This document shows, piece by piece, positions 28,205-36,622 of a stretch of 64,000 nucleotides of DNA. A model generated the notes under the pieces. That model was not told the origin of the DNA and did not search any database. It saw only the letters and a list, made by a program, of their open reading frames with translations. The stretch is from contig CAWCIY010000002.1 in NCBI GenBank assembly GCA_963795715.1, forward strand, positions 1,984,001-2,048,000, given 5' to 3'. The DNA comes from JAFEDN01 sp963795715 (lineage in GTDB: Bacteria; Pseudomonadota; Gammaproteobacteria; Coxiellales; Coxiellaceae). A program made the position numbers and the translations under genes. Numbering within the stretch: position 1 is the stretch's first letter; the number at the start of each line of letters is the position of its first letter.

Positions 28205-29614
28205 TCATTGAATATTCCAAAGTAAAATAGCTCCATAAGCTCGCCAGGGAGCCCATTTTTCAGGATTTAATTGTAGTCGTGATATTTTTTTCTGCAGTTC
28301 TAAATCAGTAGCTGGAAAGGCATTAGGATTACGCAACGCTCGCATGGCAATATATTCTACTGTCCATTGACCGATGCCTTTAATGGCTAACAATTTCCGA
28401 CAAACCTCTTCCAAATTTTCAGTGCCATCGAGAATCAAATTTTTATTCATCACCTGAAATGCCAGCTCTTTCAAAGTTGAAATTTTTGATTGAGTTAAAC
28501 CGAGTTGCGACAAATCGGCTGCTAGAATATTTTCTGGAGTCGGAAAAAAATGGGTTAATTTTATTGATTCATCCAAAGATTGTTTTTCACCGCAATTTTC
28601 TACCAACCGGCTTAAAATTGTTCGCGCTGCTTTAACGCTGATTTTCTGGCCGATAATCGCTCGTACAGCCAGTTCAAAACCATCCCAGCAACCCGGAATA
28701 CGTAATCCTGGATATTGATTCAAGAATGGCATTAACTGGCTATCTTGTTTAAGATTATTTTCAATAGCCATCGGATCACAATCCAAATCAAAAATATTTT
28801 TCAATCGGGCTACAAATTCCATGATATTGGCCGTTTTATTTAATTTAAACTCAACCTCGATTCTACCCTGTTGATTTTGGGTTGCTTTAAACCATCCTCG
28901 GATATTGCCATAAGTAATGAGTCGCTGATAAGAATCGTCATCAACCCATTCCAATTGAGGAAGCGCGCGATTTTTTAAAAAAAGCATCATCTTATCCCAG
29001 GCATAAGGTGAACGGTAACTCAATTGCAAACGCAGCCCTGCCTTCGATAGCGGTGCTTTTCTAAAAGCTCTGGGGCTTTTCTGAAACCGGGTTTTAAAAG
29101 CATCATTGAAACGCCGAATCGATTGAAAACCTGAGCTAAAAGCAATTTCGGTAATCGAAAGAGTAGATTGGTCCAGCAAATTTCTGGCGATATCCAGTTT
29201 CTTAGACATCAGGATTGCCGATGGACTCACACCGACTTGTTGCTGAAATAATTCACGAAGCCAGCGTTCACCCACACCTAATTTCGCAGCTAATTCACTG
29301 ACCGAGAATTCTTCAGTAGCAAAGCAATCCATCAGCCGAATAGCCCGTTGAATAATCGCCGATGTTCCCATCCAAGCCGTAGAACCCGGGGCTGTTTCCG
29401 GCCGGCAACGCAGACAGGGCCTAAATCCAGCCTCCTCCGCCTGAGCCGCATGGATATAAAATTCCAAGTTCTTCAATTGGGCTTTCCGAGCGGGACAAGT
29501 TGGCCGGCAGTAAATCATGGTGGTTTTAACGGCTACAAAAAATTGTCCATCAAATCGGGGATCGCGAGCCAAATGGGCACGGTAAAGTTCTTCTTTGTTA
29601 TAAACCGAATTCAT
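28205..29614 (-). CDS. alkA: Ada-AlkA fusion: methyl-sensing regulator with 3-methyladenine glycosylase
   Basis: A 469-residue protein with three domains. Residues ~10-75 are the Ada zinc domain (YCRPTCPARKAQ and FRPCLRCRPE, four Cys; the first takes the methyl from DNA phosphotriesters). Residues ~85-185 are an AraC-type HTH pair (FSVSELAAKLGVGERWLREL, then ITEIAFSSGFQSIRRFN). Residues ~195-469 are AlkA-like glycosylase with helix-hairpin-helix LLAIKGIGQWTVEYIA and the catalytic Asp in FPATDLELQK. It should sense alkylation damage, activate its own operon and excise alkylated bases. The 5' end of this gene recurs in broken form at 30650-30881. Confidence 0.94.
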   Translation of the reverse strand: MNSVYNKEELYRAHLARDPRFDGQFFVAVKTTMIYCRPTCPARKAQLKNLEFYIHAAQAEEAGFRPCLRCRPETAPGSTAWMGTSAIIQRAIRLMDCFATEEFSVSELAAKLGVGERWLRELFQQQVGVSPSAILMSKKLDIARNLLDQSTLSITEIAFSSGFQSIRRFNDAFKTRFQKSPRAFRKAPLSKAGLRLQLSYRSPYAWDKMMLFLKNRALPQLEWVDDDSYQRLITYGNIRGWFKATQNQQGRIEVEFKLNKTANIMEFVARLKNIFDLDCDPMAIENNLKQDSQLMPFLNQYPGLRIPGCWDGFELAVRAIIGQKISVKAARTILSRLVENCGEKQSLDESIKLTHFFPTPENILAADLSQLGLTQSKISTLKELAFQVMNKNLILDGTENLEEVCRKLLAIKGIGQWTVEYIAMRALRNPNAFPATDLELQKKISRLQLNPEKWAPWRAYGAILLWNIQ

Positions 29615-29667
29615 TCGCCTATGATATCACCAAAAATTGAATAAACTCGCCAAAATCGGAAGTTAAT
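29479..29667. repeat. 189-bp direct repeat, copy 1 (ada-alkA 5' end and leader)
   Basis: This stretch, covering the first ~45 codons of ada-alkA and ~50 bp of its leader, reappears at 30746-30934 with about one mismatch seen by eye. The two copies flank the toxin-antitoxin pair. Confidence 0.9.
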
Positions 29668-29747
29668 ATCTTTTAAAATTGTGCCTAAGGACTGCAAGAA
29701 GCAAAGTCAAAGGCATCTGAACTGGCGGCAAATTTTGTTTTTATTAA

Positions 29748-30179
29748 TTACCTGTGTGATATATGAAAATGATGGGAAGAATGACTCTTGGCAATATGCC
29801 TAGGGGAATCAATTTCTTTCGTCATCAGGATCTCCGTCACGATTTTATCCCAAGGCATGGAATAGCGACCTTTTTTATCTTGAAGCAATAGACCTGCTTT
29901 ACTTAAGATTTCTACATCTTGGTGGACGTTACTATAATCTCTTTCTAGCTTTTTAGCTAGAGCTCTTATACTGCTGCTGCCGATAGCATGTAATTTTTGT
30001 AACAACTCTAGCCGTCGAGGTGTTAAAGTTTTCATCAATAAAATCGCATTTTCAAAGCTAATTATCTCAATAGGAGTGAGAAATTTTTCTCCTATTTCAA
30101 CCTTTTCCCAAGTGGTTTTAAAATCTGCTAATGCCTCATCCAATGAGCTGACTTTCACTATGAGTTTTCTTTTTTTCAT
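29748..30179 (-). CDS. tumA: HTH antitoxin/regulator, TumA-like
   Basis: A 143-residue MarR/winged-helix protein. The ATG at 30179 is chosen because GGAGG lies 7 nt upstream inside the end of the toxin gene; an upstream TTG would add 13 residues of overlap. The HTH is seen in LTPRRLELLQKLHAIGSSSI, RALAKKLERDYSNVHQDVEI and LSKAGLL. A His-rich tail (HSSHHFHISHR) ends it. It begins one base after the stop of the DUF6516 toxin-like gene, the paired arrangement known for TumE-TumA. It probably binds the palindromic promoter at 30486-30513. Confidence 0.8.
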   Translation of the reverse strand: MKKRKLIVKVSSLDEALADFKTTWEKVEIGEKFLTPIEIISFENAILLMKTLTPRRLELLQKLHAIGSSSIRALAKKLERDYSNVHQDVEILSKAGLLLQDKKGRYSMPWDKIVTEILMTKEIDSPRHIAKSHSSHHFHISHR

Positions 30180-30180
30180 T

Positions 30181-30477
30181 TTACTTTCCTCCTTTTTTTT
30201 GGCAATGATAAATATCATGCTGAAAATCTTTCAATAAAGTTTCAATGTCCACAAATTGATAAATCACTTCGTCTTTGCCTAAATGCTTGTGATCACCTTT
30301 TCCAGTTTCATTATCATAACGAACTAGACATTGGCCATCAGCATCGCCGTAATATAGCCGGTACTTTAACCCATGAGGACGGTCCTTCGTTTTCTGAGGT
30401 AATTGCCACATCACTAATTCTGCAAAAGAACCGTCCTCAAACTCATGCCTTTGGCGTAAAATCAATTTTGCTGCCAT
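30181..30477 (-). CDS. tumE: TumE-like toxin (DUF6516 family)
   Basis: A 98-residue protein: KLILRQRHEFEDGSFAELVM, the GLKYRLYYGD segment, RYDNETGKGDHKHL and YQFVDIETLLKDFQHDI follow the DUF6516/TumE pattern, which is paired with a HTH antitoxin in toxin-antitoxin modules. The toxic mechanism is not established to my knowledge. It is first in the operon, unlike most classical modules. The family assignment is from recalled motifs. Confidence 0.75.
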   Translation of the reverse strand: MAAKLILRQRHEFEDGSFAELVMWQLPQKTKDRPHGLKYRLYYGDADGQCLVRYDNETGKGDHKHLGKDEVIYQFVDIETLLKDFQHDIYHCQKKGGK

Positions 30478-30485
30478 ATATGTTA

Positions 30486-30513
30486 ATTATACCATATGGT
30501 GCTTATTAAGCAA
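30486..30513 (-). promoter_or_regulatory. toxin-antitoxin promoter with palindromic operator
   Basis: On the minus strand, -35 TTGCTT (30508-30513), 16-bp spacer and -10 TATAAT (30486-30491) lie immediately before tumE. Two palindromes fill the spacer: ACCATATGGT (30491-30500) and GCTTATTAAGC (30501-30511). These are good candidates for antitoxin binding and autoregulation. Confidence 0.75.
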
Positions 30514-30649
30514 ATTGTAACTGATGGTTCACAATTAGTTATAATTCATGCAAGGAGTCGTTAAAATCTGACTGGAAACATCCCAGCCTTTAAAGCTGAT
30601 TTTCGTCATTTGATAGAAGAAACTTTTAGCGTTCATGACACCAGTAAAG

Positions 30650-30881
30650 ATCATCTTATCCCAAGCATAAGGTAAACGGTAACTCAATTGCAAACGCAGC
30701 CCTGCGTTCGATAGCGGTGCTTTTCTAAAAGCTCTGGGACTTTTTGGGCTTTCCGAGCGGGACAAGTTGGCCGGCAGTAAATCATGGTGGTTTTAACGGC
30801 TACAAAAAATTGTCCGTCAAATCGGGGATCGCGAGCCAAATGGGCACGGTAAAGTTCTTCTTTGTTATAAACCGAATTCAT
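30650..30881 (-). pseudogene. broken second copy of the ada-alkA 5' region
   Basis: Codons 1-45 of ada-alkA (to CRPTCPARKAQ) are joined to the segment after the second HTH helix (SPRAFRKAPL, SYRLPYAWDKM). About 398 bp present in the intact gene, between 29080 and 29479, are missing here. The join falls at a short similar sequence (gggctttyc) present at both ends of the lost part. The remnant has no glycosylase domain and is out of frame after the join. Confidence 0.88.
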
Positions 30882-30934
30882 TCGCCTATGATATCACCAA
30901 AAATTGAATAAACTCGCCAAAATCGGAAGTTAAT
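30746..30934. repeat. 189-bp direct repeat, copy 2
   Basis: Copy of 29479-29667 (see that entry). Identity stops exactly where the 67-nt palindrome begins. Confidence 0.9.
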
Positions 30935-30999
30935 GAGTGCCAGGCTTGTCAATTTGACAATTTAATTTAAAATGTTAAATTGACAAGCCTGGCACTCAT
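30933..30999. repeat. 67-nt near-perfect palindrome (MITE- or REP-like)
   Basis: Arms of 23 nt (30933-30955 and 30977-30999) are perfect inverted repeats opening ATGAGTGCCAGGCTTGTCAA. The 21-nt centre is itself largely self-complementary, so the stem can extend to ~33 bp. It abuts the start codon of the flavoprotein gene (31003). It is not a rho-independent terminator in form, since no T-run follows. It looks like a small palindromic mobile repeat or REP-like unit. Confidence 0.85.
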
Positions 31000-31002
31000 C
31001 AT

Positions 31003-32205
31003 ATGAAAAAATCAATTGTCATTATCGGTGGCGGACCTGCGGGATTAATGGCCGCAGAAATATTGAGTCAAAGCAATGTAAAGGTGGATCTCTATGACTC
31101 GATGCCCTCGCTTGGACGAAAATTTTTGATGGCCGGCAAAAGTGGACTGAATCTCACGCATTCTGAACCCTATCAAACCTTTATTACACGGTATGGCAGC
31201 AAACAAAAAGAAATCACAGCACACCTTGAGCATTTCACGCCCGATGATTTATTGGCATGGGTGAAAGAGTTGAAGGTTGAAACCTTTGTCGGCACGTCTG
31301 GGCGTGTCTTTCCCAAAGAAATGAAAGCCAGCCCATTATTACGGTCCTGGTTACAACGGTTGCAAATCAGCGGCGTCACATTTCATGTACGTCATCGCTG
31401 GAAAGGTTGGCAAGATGATTTCCTCATTTTCGATTCCCCCAATGGTTTGATAAAAATTAAGCCGGACGCCACCATCCTTGCACTGGGTGGCGTCAGTTGG
31501 CCAAAGTTAGGCTCGCGCGGCGACTGGGTTTCATCGCTAGAAAAAAAAGGAATTAGAGTGAAACCATTCCGTCCTGCCAATTGCGGTTTCATCGTAAATT
31601 GGTCCAAACATTTTCGTGAAAAATTTCATGGGCATCCAATTAAATCGGTGATTTTGTCCTTTAAAGATTTTAAACAGCAAGGCGAATTCATCGTGACAAG
31701 AACTGGTGTGGAAGGCAGCCTTATCTATCAAGCATCGGCAAGACTTCGTGACGAGATAGAGGCCACAGGCAGTGCTCTGATTACACTTGATCTCGCCCCT
31801 AACACATCCAGGGAGAAGTTGATTGGCGCCCTGTCACGTTCACGCGGCTCACGTTCCATAACCACTCATATCCAAAAAACAACTGGCATTCAAGGCATAA
31901 AAGTAGGTTTGTTATATGAATATATTTCCAAGGAAGATTTTAGAAATATAGAAAAGCTAGCAGACGCCATCAAAGCCATGCGGATTACACTGATTGCAAC
32001 CACTCCCATAGCAACAGCTATCAGTAGCGCAGGCGGTGTTCAATTTGAAGAACTTAATGCCAATTTAATGCTTCGTCAAATACCAGGCGTCTTTTGTGCG
32101 GGGGAAATGCTGGATTGGGAAGCGCCCACAGGTGGTTATCTGCTCACTGCTTGTTTTGCAACGGGCAGAAGCGCCGGCAAGGGTGCACTGAATTGGTTGA
32201 TCTAA
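31003..32205 (+). CDS. FAD-dependent flavoprotein, HI0933/BaiN-like (TIGR03862 type)
   Basis: A 400-residue oxidoreductase. N-terminal FAD loop VIIGGGPAGLMAAEIL (~5-20), the family motif GRKFLMAGKSGLNLTHSEP (~40-58), ATILALGGVSWPKLGSRGDW in the middle, and the C-terminal FAD contact FCAGEMLDWEAPTGGYLL with ATGRSAG. The length fits. The reaction is not established for most members. The ATG is 3 nt after a strong palindrome and has no visible Shine-Dalgarno, so translation may be affected by the hairpin or the message leaderless. Confidence 0.88.
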   Translation: MKKSIVIIGGGPAGLMAAEILSQSNVKVDLYDSMPSLGRKFLMAGKSGLNLTHSEPYQTFITRYGSKQKEITAHLEHFTPDDLLAWVKELKVETFVGTSGRVFPKEMKASPLLRSWLQRLQISGVTFHVRHRWKGWQDDFLIFDSPNGLIKIKPDATILALGGVSWPKLGSRGDWVSSLEKKGIRVKPFRPANCGFIVNWSKHFREKFHGHPIKSVILSFKDFKQQGEFIVTRTGVEGSLIYQASARLRDEIEATGSALITLDLAPNTSREKLIGALSRSRGSRSITTHIQKTTGIQGIKVGLLYEYISKEDFRNIEKLADAIKAMRITLIATTPIATAISSAGGVQFEELNANLMLRQIPGVFCAGEMLDWEAPTGGYLLTACFATGRSAGKGALNWLI

Positions 32206-32297
32206 ATAATACTCTGTGTTAGGTCACTCCTTGACAGAATAGATCTTTTTTTATACAATTGCGCAAAAAACTATCTAGTAACTTCGGAAAACATTAT

Positions 32298-35200
32298 ATG
32301 TCAAGAGCAATCAACAGACTGCATCCTTCACCAAAGCCCGACATTCAAACTCAAGTCAATGATCTTACAAAGCTCACAGATGCCAAAGAATTACTTACTT
32401 GGATTAAAGAATCTAAAATTAGCGGCGAAGATTTCCTCAATTTATGTACAAAAAAAACGAATTTAGATTTTCACCTACTTAGTCTTTGTTCTGCTCAGAC
32501 AATTCCTACAATATATAAGTATTTTTTTTATCAGGAACCCAGTTTATCCATTAAAAATGTTTTCTCTCAATCTTTACAATCTGCTCCAGGAAGCATCCAT
32601 AAATTTATTACAACATTAACAGGGCAGGAATTAAATGATTTACTCGAGCGATATCCTAATCCCGAATTAGAAAAATTTATTTTTGCTGAAAAACTCGACC
32701 AAAAATTGCTTGAATTTTTATTGACTAAACATCAATCATCCATTTCAGAACCAAAAAAATCAGTGGATGTAATAGCTAAAAATAAGGCTCATGCCTTCGA
32801 CTCTGCCAGGGTTTGCTTAGAAAAAATTGAAACACACGCCGCTAAGAATGTATTTTTAACACTAGCTAAGGATGCTTTAAAAATCATCATACACTGGGGG
32901 AATCTCGATGATGAGGAAGTAAAAACCGTACAGTCATTGGGTTTAAAAGTAATAGATTGGTCAAAGAAGTTAAACCAACCCACCCACATAAGGGGTTTAA
33001 TTGATCAGGCATTATATTTGGGCACAAAGCGAATAAAGCCAGTTTCAGAGGGAAAAAACATATATGAAACTTTAATACAAAATAACTTGCTTTTCCTTGC
33101 TTTTAGTTATGCCAAAACACAACCACTTGAAAGCTGGCAGGATACATTGTCACTTGATAATCAAATGGTAAGCGTCCACAGTTGCGCCTTGATAAAAGAA
33201 ACATTTGAGCTACAATGGCATTCAGACAATAGGGAACCTGTCATTTTGATGCTGGCAACTTTGTATGTACAGCATAAGCAAAAAAGTAAAAATGATGTTG
33301 CAATAGTGGGGGATGAAAAAGTAGATAACCCACTCAATCCGGAACAAATGTTGGAAATTGCTACTTTAGCTTTAAAAGAAAAAAATAGTTTAGTATCTGA
33401 ATATTTCTTTAAAATGTTTACCCAAAAAATAGATACTGCATTAATAACAAAAACGTCACAATCAAGCAGCCGCCTCAAAATGCCGCCATTGACATTATTC
33501 ATGTTAACTGTTTTTAAAAACAATCTACCAATAAAAAATCAACCCGAATTTAAAAAATTGATAAAAAATTATTTTGTTATTTTATGGGAGAAGGCCAATA
33601 ATATATCTCTATATATAGATAAAGATTTTTTTTATTTCATGGCAAAGGAATACACGAATGCCGACCCAGTTGAAAATATTGCAGATGAGAAAGAGATCAA
33701 ATCCCCTTTTAGCACAAAAGATATCATGGAAATCATTAAAATTGCTATTGAGAAAAATGACAAACCTTTATGGCAATATTTTTTTAAAATGCTCATTAAA
33801 CGCTTGCCTATTACTTCAGGTCGAAAACAGTTTAAAGAACTCGTTTTTTCTATTTTATTAAAAGATAAAACCTTATTAAAAGATAAAACGGTTAAAGATG
33901 CTCTATTAAATTTAGTTCTTGAAAGAGATGATCAAGATTTTTCTGTGGAATTACGCATTGAGCATCACTCCGAACTTTTTGCAGATGAGGAAGAGGAAAA
34001 TCCAAAATTAAGTATAGATCTTATTATGAAGATCATTTCGCACAGTATTTATCTACAAAATTACAAAACACTTGAACACTATTTTACAATGCTTGTTAAT
34101 CGCTTAAATTCTATTACCCCAGAAGGACAAACATTCTTCTGTGGTGATGTTTTTTTGAAATCTTTTGAAGTAGGAATTAATATAATCTTATCAAGGCAGG
34201 GTACCTCGCTAAAAAATACCATATTAAATTGTTTTCTTAATGGCCGTATTCGTAATGAGTTCTTCAAAAATATACTAACTCAGCACCCCGAACTTTTAGA
34301 TGAGGTCTATGATCATCCAAATTCTGATCTCAGTAGAAAATTATTTGCTCAATACTTTTTTATCAAAGGAACAATTAGAGAATGCATTGAATCAAAAGGA
34401 AGAACTGAAAAAGAATCAAAAATAAAGTCGGATGCTATAGCCTTTTTACTTAAAGAAAGCGAAGATATCAATAAAATCTATGACAACATCCATCAATATA
34501 CGGATGAGGCTTTGGAGATCTTAGGCAAGCACCGCAACAAGCACCGCAATGTTAAAGAAGAGATCCTAAAACATATAATGGATTTACCATCGAGAGAGGA
34601 GAAAAGTCTAAAATTAGCGGAAATTTATGATGACGCAAAACAAGCCCAGAAAAGTGGCGTTCCCAAATTAGCTTTAACGAAATTATTTTTAGCACAGAGG
34701 GGGATAAAAAAAACCAATTGTACCAGTGGTGTTCTTATGAAAATTTATAAAAACATGGAAAGTTTAAAAGAAAATAACGCGGAGAGAAAAAGTGAACAAA
34801 TTACCAATCCGATCCAAACATCCACCACGCCTTCTCAATTCGAAATAAAACTCCCAACACCCAGCGCTCCTTCTCAATCCGAAGTAGAATTTGAATTCGA
34901 AATAAAACCCCCAACACCCAGCGCCCCTCCTAAATCCGAAGTAGAATTTGAAGATGAAAGGCAACAACGAGCCGAAAAATATTTTAACTGGCCGGAGGAC
35001 GATTTAGCCAAATTTTTATTGAGCATCGACGCTTCGCACAATCAGGCAGTTACTTTTTGGTGTAAATCTATAATAGGGGAAGAAAATTTGCTTCGGATTT
35101 GTTCCAAGCATACTGGTATTCTTCCTCTACTATTAAACAAAGTTAAAAATCAAATATCCAATTCTTGTTATGATATTTTGGCGGCTAAATATAAAGAGGA

Positions 35201-36266
35201 AACTGAAGTTAAAGAAAAGCAAACTGGCCTTTTTTCTACTAATCATCTTGACTATTGGAAAGATCAACTAGATTGGCTATTGTCTCAGGATGATTATACC
35301 ATTGTTTATCTTTGTAAAGAAAAAATAGGTGAAGCTAATTTACCTGATCTTTTCTCAACTAATCCTTTGCTTATTCCGCGGCTATTAAGTAAAGTCAAAG
35401 ACAATTTATCAGCAAATTATTATGTTGCCTTGGTTGAGTTGTATAATATTCAGGTTCCACATAACAAAACCGGTATACGAGCGGTTAACGTATTGGAAAT
35501 AGCAGCTGCGTTACATGGCTATCATCAGGGTTTTCAAAGTTTGCACGCTAAGGAAGCGGATACTCTTAAAAAATTAATGGTATTAGAATATGACCACGAA
35601 GGATATTTGACTGAAAAGGGTAAAATTCAGTTGGCTGATTATTTTATGAAGCTCATTCTCGAACAAATCAGTTCTTGGTTGCCATTATTTAAAACAGATG
35701 TTTATAAAAAGCTGATGACCCTAATTGGAAACAAAGGCATTTTCGGAGACATCCTTCAAGATATTAATCGGCTTTATGCTTCTTACGCCCAAGATCCAAG
35801 TATAACAAAAATTCAATCGATAGATGATAAAATAAAACGTTTACGTGAAATTCAGCCAACTGGTGGTTATGAAATAAAAAATTTATACCCAAAACTGGCG
35901 CCTAATGCACATCTTCTAGAAAATAATACAGTGATCCATCCTGAAAACCAAAGCACTGTAAAAAATCAAACTATTTCTAGCTATACTGGGTTGAATTTAT
36001 TCAATAGTTCCACAGTATCCATAAAAAATGAAGATAATAAAAGAACGCAAAAAATATCAACCACGGAGGAAAATCAACCACTCACTGGTGAACAGACTCC
36101 TTCACCTATTAAATATGAATCTAGTAAGGAAATTATGGAAGCTTTAAAAAATTTATCAGTTCCAACTCAAGCAGTACAGACGAATCCAATTCAAAATAAA
36201 CCTAAATTCGACAGTAAAGACTCCTCAAACGTAAAAAAGGGTTTAAGCGTCATAGCACTTACTTAG
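32298..36266 (+). CDS. giant repeat-containing hypothetical protein, effector candidate
   Basis: A 1323-residue protein starting at ATG 32298; a TTG at 32259 would add 13 residues. No family was recognised and there is no signal peptide. Visible internal structure: three related helical units near residues ~350, ~475 and ~575 (ALKEKNSLVSEYFFKMF, AIEKNDKPLWQYFFKML and SIYLQNYKTLEHYFTML); a 19-residue Pro/Glu repeat of FEIK-PTPSAP type (57-bp period at 34839-34952); and two ~88-residue related units near ~900 and ~985 (DDLAKFLLS / DQLDWLLS, then LLLNKVKNQIS / RLLSKVKDNLS). The C-terminus is Thr/Asn/Lys-rich. The N-terminal ~60 residues also resemble the 88-residue unit. Type IV effector status is inference. 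Confidence 0.72.
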   Translation: MSRAINRLHPSPKPDIQTQVNDLTKLTDAKELLTWIKESKISGEDFLNLCTKKTNLDFHLLSLCSAQTIPTIYKYFFYQEPSLSIKNVFSQSLQSAPGSIHKFITTLTGQELNDLLERYPNPELEKFIFAEKLDQKLLEFLLTKHQSSISEPKKSVDVIAKNKAHAFDSARVCLEKIETHAAKNVFLTLAKDALKIIIHWGNLDDEEVKTVQSLGLKVIDWSKKLNQPTHIRGLIDQALYLGTKRIKPVSEGKNIYETLIQNNLLFLAFSYAKTQPLESWQDTLSLDNQMVSVHSCALIKETFELQWHSDNREPVILMLATLYVQHKQKSKNDVAIVGDEKVDNPLNPEQMLEIATLALKEKNSLVSEYFFKMFTQKIDTALITKTSQSSSRLKMPPLTLFMLTVFKNNLPIKNQPEFKKLIKNYFVILWEKANNISLYIDKDFFYFMAKEYTNADPVENIADEKEIKSPFSTKDIMEIIKIAIEKNDKPLWQYFFKMLIKRLPITSGRKQFKELVFSILLKDKTLLKDKTVKDALLNLVLERDDQDFSVELRIEHHSELFADEEEENPKLSIDLIMKIISHSIYLQNYKTLEHYFTMLVNRLNSITPEGQTFFCGDVFLKSFEVGINIILSRQGTSLKNTILNCFLNGRIRNEFFKNILTQHPELLDEVYDHPNSDLSRKLFAQYFFIKGTIRECIESKGRTEKESKIKSDAIAFLLKESEDINKIYDNIHQYTDEALEILGKHRNKHRNVKEEILKHIMDLPSREEKSLKLAEIYDDAKQAQKSGVPKLALTKLFLAQRGIKKTNCTSGVLMKIYKNMESLKENNAERKSEQITNPIQTSTTPSQFEIKLPTPSAPSQSEVEFEFEIKPPTPSAPPKSEVEFEDERQQRAEKYFNWPEDDLAKFLLSIDASHNQAVTFWCKSIIGEENLLRICSKHTGILPLLLNKVKNQISNSCYDILAAKYKEETEVKEKQTGLFSTNHLDYWKDQLDWLLSQDDYTIVYLCKEKIGEANLPDLFSTNPLLIPRLLSKVKDNLSANYYVALVELYNIQVPHNKTGIRAVNVLEIAAALHGYHQGFQSLHAKEADTLKKLMVLEYDHEGYLTEKGKIQLADYFMKLILEQISSWLPLFKTDVYKKLMTLIGNKGIFGDILQDINRLYASYAQDPSITKIQSIDDKIKRLREIQPTGGYEIKNLYPKLAPNAHLLENNTVIHPENQSTVKNQTISSYTGLNLFNSSTVSIKNEDNKRTQKISTTEENQPLTGEQTPSPIKYESSKEIMEALKNLSVPTQAVQTNPIQNKPKFDSKDSSNVKKGLSVIALT

Positions 36267-36622
36267 GAAATAGTCATTTACTGCCTAAGATCGAGCCACT
36301 TACACAAAAAAAACCTATTAAAAATCAAAAACATAAATGCTCATACAACCAGTAAAAAATTACCGGATTCGTTTGTAACCATAGACTGGTCTAGCAAGAA
36401 CCTGAAGTCGCGATGGGAAATCCCGGGTTGTTTGACGATATTCAGGTGCAAGTCCAAAGATTGAGGTTTGCAACCGCCGAAATGTACATAGTTAGAAAAT
36501 AAACCTGTTTTCTACCCAATTATTTTAATCAAAACGTCATATAGAGTCGAATTTTTAATATTAGCCTAATAAATATATTACAAAATATTAGATAACAATC
36601 AATAAACAAAAAAGAGAAAATT
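36267..36622. other. 356-bp intergenic region
   Basis: No recognised gene. A 29-codon frame at 36413-36502 (starting MGNPGLFDDIQVQVQRL) is noticeably more GC-rich than its surroundings and may be a remnant of a mobile element. It has no ribosome site. The final ~60 bp before 36623 are AT-rich and probably hold the promoter of the next gene. Confidence 0.35.

Noticed and set aside
34764..34967. Minus-strand Gly/Arg/Phe-rich repeat frame
   Set aside because: It is the antisense reading of the 57-bp Pro/Glu repeat in the 1323-aa gene.
36413..36502. 29-codon frame with higher GC
   Set aside because: No ribosome site and no recognisable family; kept only as a note in the intergenic entry.
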